In this document: positions 41,440 through 49,211 of the stretch, piece by piece
Position numbering within the stretch: the first letter of the stretch is position 1
Layout of the letters: each line of letters opens with the position of its first letter
Assembly (NCBI GenBank): GCA_020631865.1
Contig: JACKGS010000002.1
Coordinates: 62,001-126,000, forward strand
DNA length: 64,000 nt
Direction of reading: 5' to 3'
DNA from: Candidatus Nomurabacteria bacterium
GTDB taxonomy: Bacteria; Patescibacteriota; Saccharimonadia; Saccharimonadales; UBA7683
Program-made: the position numbers and the translations under genes
The notes under the pieces: generated by a model
The model's input: only the letters and a program-made list of their open reading frames with translations
Database searches by the model: none
Told to the model about the DNA's origin: nothing

Positions 41440-44388
41440 ATGCATATAATTACGCTATTAGTTGTATTTTTAACTATAGGATCTATGATTGGTGGCGGAA
41501 TCTTCTATTATTATAGAAAGATATTGCGAGAGGCCAAAAACTATGAGCGTGGTCTAAAAATGGTCCCGTTATTAATACACTTACCACCCATAAGTGATGA
41601 CATTGAAGGTGGGGGTCGTGATTCTCGGGATGTTAGTGAAGAAACTATCTCAAAGGCTCAGGTCTTGTACAATATCCTTTCCAGTACTGCTACCAAGGGA
41701 TTTAAGAGTGGATTTTATGGTCAACGACACATAGCATTTGAGATTGTTGCTAAGGGTGGAGTAGTAAATTATTATACTGCCGTGCCTGTAGCCTTGGTTC
41801 AAATTGTAGAGCAGGCGGTAACAAGCGCATATCCTAACTCTCGACTTGAAGAGGTCGAGGAGCATAATCTGTTTAACGAAGCAGGTAAGCTTGCGGGAAC
41901 AATTGGTGGTGAGATGATTCTTAAAGAGGGTTTCGCCAGACCAATCGCTACCTTTCAGGAACTGAAGACCGACAGTATGCTGTCAATCCTAAATTCTTTG
42001 TCAACTTTAGGCAAAGAGGACGGTGCTGGTATCCAGATCTTAATTAGACCCGCTGGATCTGGTTGGGTGAATAAATCTAAGAAATATGCTGAGTCAATAA
42101 AAAAGAACAGATATAAGCATGGTCTTAGTAGTAGCTCTACATTCAAGGGGCTGGGGTCTGCGCTATGGAAGCCGCCAGAGCATGAGGTTAAGCAAGAGGA
42201 GAAGCAGTTGTCTTCGCTGGAGCAAGCTGCAATTGATTCGATTGAAGAAAAGACAAGGCATCCAGGTTATGAAACTCTTGTTAGGGTTGTTGCTTCCTCA
42301 AATACGGCGGCAAGGTCACAGGCAATACTGAGTAGTATGGTAGCTTCCTTTGCATTGTTTGACTCTCCTGGCAGAAATGGTTTCAAATTTGTTCCGGCTA
42401 AATCTATAGAACATTTTGTAACGGCGTTTATTTTTAGATTTTTTCCACAAGAAATAACACAGAACATATTAAACAGTGTTGAGCTTTCTACAATATTTCA
42501 TTTTCCAGATCAAAAAAATACACCAACATCACAGCTTCAGCGTCAGGCTTCTAAGCAAGTTGATGGACCAAACGGTGTGCCAGAGCAGGGTCTTCTTCTC
42601 GGCTTCAATGTTTTTAGAGGTGTAAAAAAGGCGATTAGATTAAGCGAAGATGACCGTCGTCGTCATATGTACATCATTGGGCAGACAGGTACCGGTAAAT
42701 CCTGGATGTTAAAGAGCTTGGTAATGCAGGACGTACTGTCCGGTAGAGGATTGGCCTTTATTGATCCACACGGTGATGCGGCAGAAGATATAATGGGAAT
42801 GATCCCAAAAGAAAGAGCGGAAGATGTTATCTATTTTGCGCCTGGTGAGATGGATTTCCCTGTTGGACTAAATTTATTTGAGTATCATTATAAAGAGCAA
42901 CAGGATTTCCTCATACAAGAAGCAATCAATATGCTCTATAAGTTGTATGACCCACAGCGTCAAGGAATCATTGGTCCAAGATATGAGCATCTTTTTAGGA
43001 ATGCAGCATTAACGGTGATGGCTGGTCCTGATGGTGGAACATTTGTTGATATACCAAAGCTTTTTAACGATAAGCAGTACGTTAATCAAAAACTAAAATA
43101 TGTCACAGATCAGACGGTGTTAGATTTCTGGCTTAAAGAAATGCCAGGCTCGGAAAGATCTAACGAATTTGGTGAAGTTAAGAGTTGGTTTGTTAGTAAG
43201 TTCGGTGCTTTTCTGTCTAACCAGATGATGAGGAATATTATCGGACAGACTAAGAGCGGTTTTGATCTTCGTGAGGTTATGGATGAAGGGAAAATACTGT
43301 TAGTTAACCTTTCTAAAGGTAAGACAGGTGAGTTGAACGCAAAATTACTAGGTATGATTTTCGTGATGAAATTTTATGCAGCAGCGATGGGTAGGGCTAA
43401 TGTTCCTGAGTCAGAGAGACGTGACTTTACATTGTATGTTGATGAGTTTCAGAACTTCTCTACAGAAACATTTTCAGACATCCTGTCCGAAGCTCGAAAA
43501 TATCACCTTAGCTTGACTGTTGCAAATCAGTTTGTTGGTCAGTTAACTGATGAGATTAGAGACGCAGTTTTTGGGAATGTCGGTACGGTAATAAGCTCAA
43601 GAACTGGTGCAAATGACGCGGAGTTTCTGGTTAAGTATTTTTCACCCGTTTTTGACATAGAGGATATGACAAAGATGCCGAATCAGCAATGGGTAGTGCA
43701 GACTTTGTTGAATGGAGTGCCTACTCAGCCGTTTAGCATGGAGAGTGCTAGGTTGGAGATAGCACCTAATCCTAAGTTGATAACTGCGCTCAAGAATTTA
43801 TCACATGCCAAGTATGGACGACCAAAGGGTATTGTTGAAAAAGAGATATTCGACAGATTAAAGACTAACGAACCTCCAAGGCCATCATTTGGACAATCTC
43901 AACAGAGTGGTTTAGTAGGAAGTTCTCCGCAAGTCACTGGTGGGACTCGTCCTTTGAGTCAGCCTAGATCTGGATCTATGGGTGCAGCTCCGGGTAGCTC
44001 ATCATTTCTAGATGAGTGGTTGGCGAAAAGAAAACAGGATATGTCAACAAAGCCAGCCGTACAGAGCGTACAAAATGTTAGCAAACCAAAGCTGGAAAGT
44101 ATTAGTGGTGCAAAGACTCCTGGGTCGGTTATTACGACACCGGTACACCCTACGGAGCAAATGGCTGAGCGATCTACCCCACAGCAGTCGCCAGCTGACT
44201 TGCGTAATATTCAGATGTCAGATCAGCCTGTAGAAGAGCTTGTTGTAAATATTAATAATGTGAAGTCCACGGCCACGGAGCAGTCGTTGGCCGTAAATCA
44301 AGCAATACAAGATAGTCAGTTGTCATCAGGTGAAATTGCAATTGATCAGCAGGGTATGATTCATCATTCGGAGTCTGACACCCTATAG
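41440..44388 (+). CDS. VirD4/TraG-like DNA-translocating ATPase
   Basis: The 982-residue protein has an N-terminal membrane helix (residues 3-25) and a 380-residue domain typical of CPR homologues. The motor domain follows, with Walker A IIGQTGTGKSWMLKSL (about residue 412), AFIDPHGDAAEDI, VLLVNLSKGKTG-like ILLVNLSKGKTG and Walker B LYVDEFQNFSTE (about residue 664), then VANQFVGQL. The last 170 residues are disordered and Gln/Ser-rich. It should move DNA or protein substrates across the membrane as a coupling ATPase. No other type IV secretion genes (VirB4, VirB6, relaxase) are in the window. Confidence 0.85.
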   Translation: MHIITLLVVFLTIGSMIGGGIFYYYRKILREAKNYERGLKMVPLLIHLPPISDDIEGGGRDSRDVSEETISKAQVLYNILSSTATKGFKSGFYGQRHIAFEIVAKGGVVNYYTAVPVALVQIVEQAVTSAYPNSRLEEVEEHNLFNEAGKLAGTIGGEMILKEGFARPIATFQELKTDSMLSILNSLSTLGKEDGAGIQILIRPAGSGWVNKSKKYAESIKKNRYKHGLSSSSTFKGLGSALWKPPEHEVKQEEKQLSSLEQAAIDSIEEKTRHPGYETLVRVVASSNTAARSQAILSSMVASFALFDSPGRNGFKFVPAKSIEHFVTAFIFRFFPQEITQNILNSVELSTIFHFPDQKNTPTSQLQRQASKQVDGPNGVPEQGLLLGFNVFRGVKKAIRLSEDDRRRHMYIIGQTGTGKSWMLKSLVMQDVLSGRGLAFIDPHGDAAEDIMGMIPKERAEDVIYFAPGEMDFPVGLNLFEYHYKEQQDFLIQEAINMLYKLYDPQRQGIIGPRYEHLFRNAALTVMAGPDGGTFVDIPKLFNDKQYVNQKLKYVTDQTVLDFWLKEMPGSERSNEFGEVKSWFVSKFGAFLSNQMMRNIIGQTKSGFDLREVMDEGKILLVNLSKGKTGELNAKLLGMIFVMKFYAAAMGRANVPESERRDFTLYVDEFQNFSTETFSDILSEARKYHLSLTVANQFVGQLTDEIRDAVFGNVGTVISSRTGANDAEFLVKYFSPVFDIEDMTKMPNQQWVVQTLLNGVPTQPFSMESARLEIAPNPKLITALKNLSHAKYGRPKGIVEKEIFDRLKTNEPPRPSFGQSQQSGLVGSSPQVTGGTRPLSQPRSGSMGAAPGSSSFLDEWLAKRKQDMSTKPAVQSVQNVSKPKLESISGAKTPGSVITTPVHPTEQMAERSTPQQSPADLRNIQMSDQPVEELVVNINNVKSTATEQSLAVNQAIQDSQLSSGEIAIDQQGMIHHSESDTL

Positions 44389-44417
44389 CTACTCGCTATA
44401 CTATCTGATTGTAGTGG

Positions 44418-44987
44418 TTATTTTGACGCTATAAGACTGCGTATAGATTTATAGACCCATTCGCACAGTAGACCCATAATGAATCCAATCAGAAGTAGTA
44501 GAGGCATTTCTGAGCCAGATAGGCTGAAGCCTACAAATCTTGCAATACCGTATACTAATGCTAATCCAATAAAGCTTGCTATTGTTGCGCCGGCTATACC
44601 TGATGGACGAGTTACCGTTGCCCCAGCGATATCACTTATTTTTTCTACTGCCGGTTGGTGAATTATTCTACTGAGCATTTTTTCTGATGTATTCATCTTG
44701 CTTCTGGCGTGATGCATTGTTGTTTCAAATGCGTGTGCCTTATCCTTTTTAGTGTAGCCTGTAGGCTGATGCTGCCTGGTCTCAGATGCAGGCCTGTGCA
44801 TTTCGGCGCCTGATATAGCTTGCTCGTGTACCTCATGTCTAATAGACTCGGTTTCACTATGAGACCGAGAGGGTGAATTCTCTGCGCTACGCTCTAGGTG
44901 TTCCTTTATTCTTTCATGGTGTTTCTTAGATTCGTTATTAGAGATTGCTTCACCCTTGGACTCATGATGTCTAAGTGTCTCACTCAT
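44418..44987 (-). CDS. His/Glu-rich protein with C-terminal membrane hairpin, unknown
   Basis: Residues 1-110 are charged, His-, Glu- and Ser-rich and probably disordered or helical (LRHHESKGEAISNNESKKHH). Two membrane helices follow at about 131-150 and 158-178. It starts 3 bases after the stop of the surface protein upstream on the same strand, so the two are co-transcribed. No known family; convergent with the VirD4-like gene. Confidence 0.6.
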   Translation of the reverse strand: MSETLRHHESKGEAISNNESKKHHERIKEHLERSAENSPSRSHSETESIRHEVHEQAISGAEMHRPASETRQHQPTGYTKKDKAHAFETTMHHARSKMNTSEKMLSRIIHQPAVEKISDIAGATVTRPSGIAGATIASFIGLALVYGIARFVGFSLSGSEMPLLLLIGFIMGLLCEWVYKSIRSLIASK

Positions 44988-44990
44988 TTT

Positions 44991-47027
44991 TTATACTCCT
45001 GCTCCATAGTTAAATTGCTGTTTTACAAGTCCGAGTTCTTTGACGATTAGCTTACTTCTAAAGTAGAAGTAGGTAGACGCCATCAGTAGTGTTGTTGTTA
45101 TAGCTATATTTGTTCCGATTCCAGTATTGGGTAGTCTGGTGATTGTGCGCTCGATGGTTTTAGTGGGAGTCGTTGGTAATTTGATAATTACAGTATCTCC
45201 GTATACATTCACCATTCTCATGTCATTGGAGTGGATGTCTGAACTAGAGGCGGGAGTGGAGGGAATATTACTTTTAACTTTGATCAGTATTGTCCGCTTA
45301 ATGGTTTCTCCGGGTTTGATATCTACCGGTTTCCAAGAGAGCATTCTGATAGGTTTACTTGTGAATATAGCACCGCTGGCGTCAATAATATCCGCATACT
45401 CAAGAACATCTTCCATGTTCTCTTCTATAACAAAACCTTTCCTTATTTGTTTGCTGAAGTTTTTAACTGATAGGGTATATTCGATTGTATCCCCGGCGTT
45501 AGCCTTTGTCTCGTTGGCATTGGTGATATTTTGAGTTATATTACGCGCTGATTTATGTAATTCGAGGCAGCTGATGTCCTTGCCATCGGTTCCAGTTTTT
45601 GTCTCATCACATGGCTTGCAGTCTGGACTGTTTATTGAAATATTTTGCTTTCCCTCAAGAGGACAGAACTGACATTTTCCATCAGTTTTTGGAATACTTG
45701 GATCGAAAGGACACTTCTCAACTGGAGCTTTACACTTAGGATCATTCTTCGGTAGAGCAGAGTTGTAAGGACACTTCTCAACTGGAGCTTTACACTTAGG
45801 ATCATTCTTCGGTAGAGCAGAGTTGTAAGGACACTTCTCAACTGGAGCTTTACACTTAGGATCATTCTTCGGTAGAGCAGAGTTGTAAGGACACTTCTCA
45901 ACTGGAGCTTTACACTTAGGATCATTCTTCGGTAGAGCAGAGTTGTAAGGACACTTCTCAACTGGAGCTTTACACTTAGGATCATTCTTCGGTAGAGCAG
46001 AGTTGTAAGGACACTTCTCAACTGGAGCTTTACACTTAGGATCATTCTTCGGTAGAGCAGAGTTGTAAGGACACTTCTCAACTAATGGAGGTGCTTCAAC
46101 TCGTACGGTTGCCTTGCCGCAGTTGTTGTAAATATTTACATCAAATATATCTGCACAGGCTGTATTCTCTAAGGTAGTTCCGTCGGCTCTGGCGATTGCA
46201 TATATCCGGTATGTGAAAGATTGACCAGCTCCAATATCAAATCTTTTGTGAGTTTCCCAGCGCATCACATTTTTTAGCGGGTCGGATCCAAGTCCATCAG
46301 GTTGAAGCTCTAGATGATTAGCGGATGTGTCATATAGTAGTACATTTTTTGCTGTACTTCCTCCGATGTTTGTAGCTTTAAGGGTGAAATAGAATTTCTC
46401 ACCTTTTTTAACAACTGACTTGCTAACTGTTTTTTCCATTTTCATGTCTGGTGGTGGTGTGGCTGGTTTGCTTTCTTTTGTGACGATATTTCCGCACTCG
46501 GTTAATATCCATCTTGTGCCCTGTGATGTGTTCACTCGTATTGCATTCCAGTTGCGGTTTGCTGACCATCCATGTAGTGTTCTGGCCCAGATTTTTGGTC
46601 CACCAGGAATTTGTTTTGATACCTCACCTCCGTAGCCCCTGGGCGCCCTACCGATGGACCAGTAGTTGTTTTCCGCACTAGAGTAGATGTTTTCATATGT
46701 TGCAGATGCAAGATTTGTCGCATTAATACCATAGGCGTTCATGATCGCTTTAATGTCACAGCGCCCCTTGCTATCACATCCTTTAGAATATATATCTTGT
46801 GTCTTTTTAAGATCACCACCTCCGAAGATAATATCATTTGTACTCGCAGCTAACGTTGGTCTCGCCGGGGAGGCGATTGTAACTGTCTGAACAATTACGC
46901 ACATGATTGTGAAGACGAGGCCAATCTTGCGAGTAAACTCCTCTCTTTTTACTCTTTTGGCGTAAAACCCAAGTTGATTAATTAATGATGGGCTGAATGG
47001 AAGGTTAGAAACTAGTTTTCGAAACAT
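44991..47027 (-). CDS. LPNTG-anchored surface protein with DUF11 domains and six identical repeats
   Basis: The N-terminal signal peptide (GLVFTIMCVIVQTVTIASPA, cleavage near ARPTLA) follows a basic stretch. A DUF11-like beta domain (about residues 200-310, GEKFYFTLKATNIGGSTAKN) precedes six exact 20-residue repeats (PVEKCPYNSALPKNDPKCKA; residues about 316-435). A second DUF11-like domain (about 490-610) and a sorting signal RLPNTGIG, hydrophobic helix and basic tail end the protein. Sortase should link it to the envelope. Each repeat has two Cys. A host-contact adhesin is plausible, but that is inference. Confidence 0.85.
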   Translation of the reverse strand: MFRKLVSNLPFSPSLINQLGFYAKRVKREEFTRKIGLVFTIMCVIVQTVTIASPARPTLAASTNDIIFGGGDLKKTQDIYSKGCDSKGRCDIKAIMNAYGINATNLASATYENIYSSAENNYWSIGRAPRGYGGEVSKQIPGGPKIWARTLHGWSANRNWNAIRVNTSQGTRWILTECGNIVTKESKPATPPPDMKMEKTVSKSVVKKGEKFYFTLKATNIGGSTAKNVLLYDTSANHLELQPDGLGSDPLKNVMRWETHKRFDIGAGQSFTYRIYAIARADGTTLENTACADIFDVNIYNNCGKATVRVEAPPLVEKCPYNSALPKNDPKCKAPVEKCPYNSALPKNDPKCKAPVEKCPYNSALPKNDPKCKAPVEKCPYNSALPKNDPKCKAPVEKCPYNSALPKNDPKCKAPVEKCPYNSALPKNDPKCKAPVEKCPFDPSIPKTDGKCQFCPLEGKQNISINSPDCKPCDETKTGTDGKDISCLELHKSARNITQNITNANETKANAGDTIEYTLSVKNFSKQIRKGFVIEENMEDVLEYADIIDASGAIFTSKPIRMLSWKPVDIKPGETIKRTILIKVKSNIPSTPASSSDIHSNDMRMVNVYGDTVIIKLPTTPTKTIERTITRLPNTGIGTNIAITTTLLMASTYFYFRSKLIVKELGLVKQQFNYGAGV
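45721..46080 (-). repeat. Six identical 60-bp tandem repeats inside the surface-protein gene
   Basis: Six consecutive 60-base units are identical at every base (45721, 45781, 45841, 45901, 45961, 46021). Perfect identity, including third codon positions, implies very recent expansion or ongoing slippage. It is a coding minisatellite; there are no spacers, so it is not CRISPR. Confidence 0.97.
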
Positions 47028-47192
47028 CTTTTTACCTTTTTGTTTAATCTGGATTTGTTAATTTAATTCAATCACAGACTATCTAAAAGTGCAAGAGTTT
47101 TGAATACATTTTTTATTGATACAATACCAATGGATGAATTTGTGTGCACCTACGATAGAGCGTCCTCTGGGCTGGTGTTAGATGCATAAAAT

Positions 47193-47201
47193 TGGTATAA
47201 T
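47193..47201 (+). promoter_or_regulatory. Extended -10 promoter of gyrB
   Basis: TTGGTATAAT (hexamer 47196-47201), 36 bases before the GTG start, with no clear -35. Confidence 0.65.
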
Positions 47202-47236
47202 CAGGATATTAAAAGAGTGGAGAGAGGGTATAGAGC

Positions 47237-49210
47237 GTGAGCAAACAAACAGAGCAGGCGTATGACGCTAGTCAAATTCAGGTATTAGAGGGTCTTGAGC
47301 CGGTACGAAAACGTCCCGGTATGTATATAGGTAGCACCGGATATGACGGGGTACATCATTTAATTAAAGAAATTGCTGACAACTGTATTGATGAAGCAAT
47401 CGCTGGACACGCAAGCAGGGTTGACGTGGTGCTTCTGGCGGATGGTGGAGTCATGATTACGGATGATGGTAGAGGTATTCCAGTTGATAAACATGCTAAG
47501 ACTGGAAAGAGTACACTTGAGACGGTGCTGACCGTTCTTCATGCAGGTGGTAAGTTTGGCGGTGGTGGCTATAAAGTTTCATCTGGTCTCCACGGTGTTG
47601 GTTCAAGTGTTGTTAATGCACTTTCCACTAAGCTCATAGCGGAAGTTGTTAAGAGTGGGGAGCTCTATAGATTAGAGTTTAAGACTGGTGTTCCAGCGGG
47701 TGCTCTCAAGAAGCTCGGCAAAACAGATCGTAAACAGGGCACCAGCATTACGTTTTATCCAGATCCAACTATTTTTAAAGAAACAGTTGAGTTCGATTAC
47801 AAGTGGGTTGTAAATTACTTGCGTCATCAAGCTTATCTTACTAAGGGCGTTCGTACTTCAGTTGTAGATGAGCGAACTAGTGAAAGAATGGCATTTTATT
47901 TTGAAGGTGGCATACAGAGTTATGTCAAACATCTTAATATCGGAAAAGACGTTTTGGGCGATGAGCCTTTTTATGTCGAACGTCAGGTTGAAGACTCTAT
48001 GGTTGAGGTTACGGTTCAGTATAATGATTCTTTCATTGAAACTGTCAAGCCGTTTGCTAACAACGTACTTACTCCCGATGGGGGTACACATCTAGTTGGA
48101 TTCAGGGCTGCCATGACGAGGGTGATAAACGACTATGCACGTAAAAACAGCCTTCTTAAAGAGAAGGAGGATAATCTTGGCGGTGATGATATTCGTGAAG
48201 GATTAACTGCAATCATTCTTGTTAAGTTGCCTGACCCTCAGTTTGAGGGACAAACTAAGAATAAGCTTGGTAATCCCGAGGTTCGACGCTATGTAGAACA
48301 AGTCATGAATGAGTACTTTGCTTATTATCTTGAGGAAAATCCTGATATTGCTAAAAAGATAGTAGGCAAGGCTTTATTGGCAGCAAGGGCGCGAAAGGCC
48401 GCCCGAGCCGCTCGAGATAACGTTCTTCGTAAAGGTGCACTTGATGGAATGGGTTTGCCCGGTAAGCTATGGGATTGCTCAAGCAAGAGTCCTGACGACA
48501 GTGAAATTTATATCGTGGAGGGTAATTCAGCTGCAGGTTCGGCTAAAGAAGGTCGCGATAATAAGACTCAGGCAATCTTGCCACTTCGTGGTAAAGTTCT
48601 CAACACTGAGCGTGCCAGGCTCGATAAAATGTTCGCTAATAAAGAGATAGTAGCAATGATTCAGGCTTTTGGCGTAGGTATTGGTGAGCAATTCGACTTG
48701 AATGGTTTACGATATCACAAGATTATCATAATGACTGATGCTGATGTTGACGGTAGTCACATATCAACTCTACTGTTAACTTTCTTCTTTAGATATATGA
48801 AGGAGATCGTCGAGGGTGGTTATGTATATCTAGCAAAGCCACCACTCTACAGTATTAATAAGGGCCAAAAGAAGATTTATACCTATGATGAATCCGAGCG
48901 AGAGCGTGTTCTAGATGAAATAATTGCTGACAAAAAAGAACGTGGTGGAACAATATCCCTAGACGATGACAAGATGAAGCAGGCGGGGGTGACAATCTCT
49001 CGCTTTAAGGGGCTTGGCGAAATGGATGCTGAGCAACTTTGGGAGACTACCATGAATCCAGAGAACAGGGTGCTAGTGAGGGTTGATATTGCCGATGCCG
49101 AGGAGGCTGATGCCGTATTTACGAAGCTTATGGGTGACGATGTATCGCTTAGGAAGAGTTTTATACAGACAAGAGCTAAAAATGCAGATATAGAGGAACT
49201 GGATATTTAA
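47237..49210 (+). CDS. gyrB: DNA gyrase subunit B
   Basis: GHKL ATPase domain: DNCIDEAIAGHASRVD, DDGRGIPVDKHAKTGKS and GLHGVGSSVVNALS. The transducer domain follows, then TOPRIM with IYIVEGNSAAGSAKEGRD (EGNSA in place of the commoner EGDSA) and IIMTDADVDGSHI, ending in the C-terminal GyrB signature ...LGEMDAEQLWETTMNPE. The 657 residues lack the proteobacterial insert. Start GTG 47237 follows GGAGAGAGGG. gyrA follows after 1 base, supporting gyrase rather than topoisomerase IV. Confidence 0.95.
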   Translation: MSKQTEQAYDASQIQVLEGLEPVRKRPGMYIGSTGYDGVHHLIKEIADNCIDEAIAGHASRVDVVLLADGGVMITDDGRGIPVDKHAKTGKSTLETVLTVLHAGGKFGGGGYKVSSGLHGVGSSVVNALSTKLIAEVVKSGELYRLEFKTGVPAGALKKLGKTDRKQGTSITFYPDPTIFKETVEFDYKWVVNYLRHQAYLTKGVRTSVVDERTSERMAFYFEGGIQSYVKHLNIGKDVLGDEPFYVERQVEDSMVEVTVQYNDSFIETVKPFANNVLTPDGGTHLVGFRAAMTRVINDYARKNSLLKEKEDNLGGDDIREGLTAIILVKLPDPQFEGQTKNKLGNPEVRRYVEQVMNEYFAYYLEENPDIAKKIVGKALLAARARKAARAARDNVLRKGALDGMGLPGKLWDCSSKSPDDSEIYIVEGNSAAGSAKEGRDNKTQAILPLRGKVLNTERARLDKMFANKEIVAMIQAFGVGIGEQFDLNGLRYHKIIIMTDADVDGSHISTLLLTFFFRYMKEIVEGGYVYLAKPPLYSINKGQKKIYTYDESERERVLDEIIADKKERGGTISLDDDKMKQAGVTISRFKGLGEMDAEQLWETTMNPENRVLVRVDIADAEEADAVFTKLMGDDVSLRKSFIQTRAKNADIEELDI

Positions 49211-49211
49211 T

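Noticed and set aside
45721..46080. CRISPR-like periodic repeat
   Set aside because: Repeat units are contiguous with no spacers and are in frame within a gene; no cas genes are in the window.
45632..46081. Open frame with a perfect repeat in another frame of the minus strand
   Set aside because: Out-of-frame reading of the 60-bp coding repeats; the surface-protein frame explains them.
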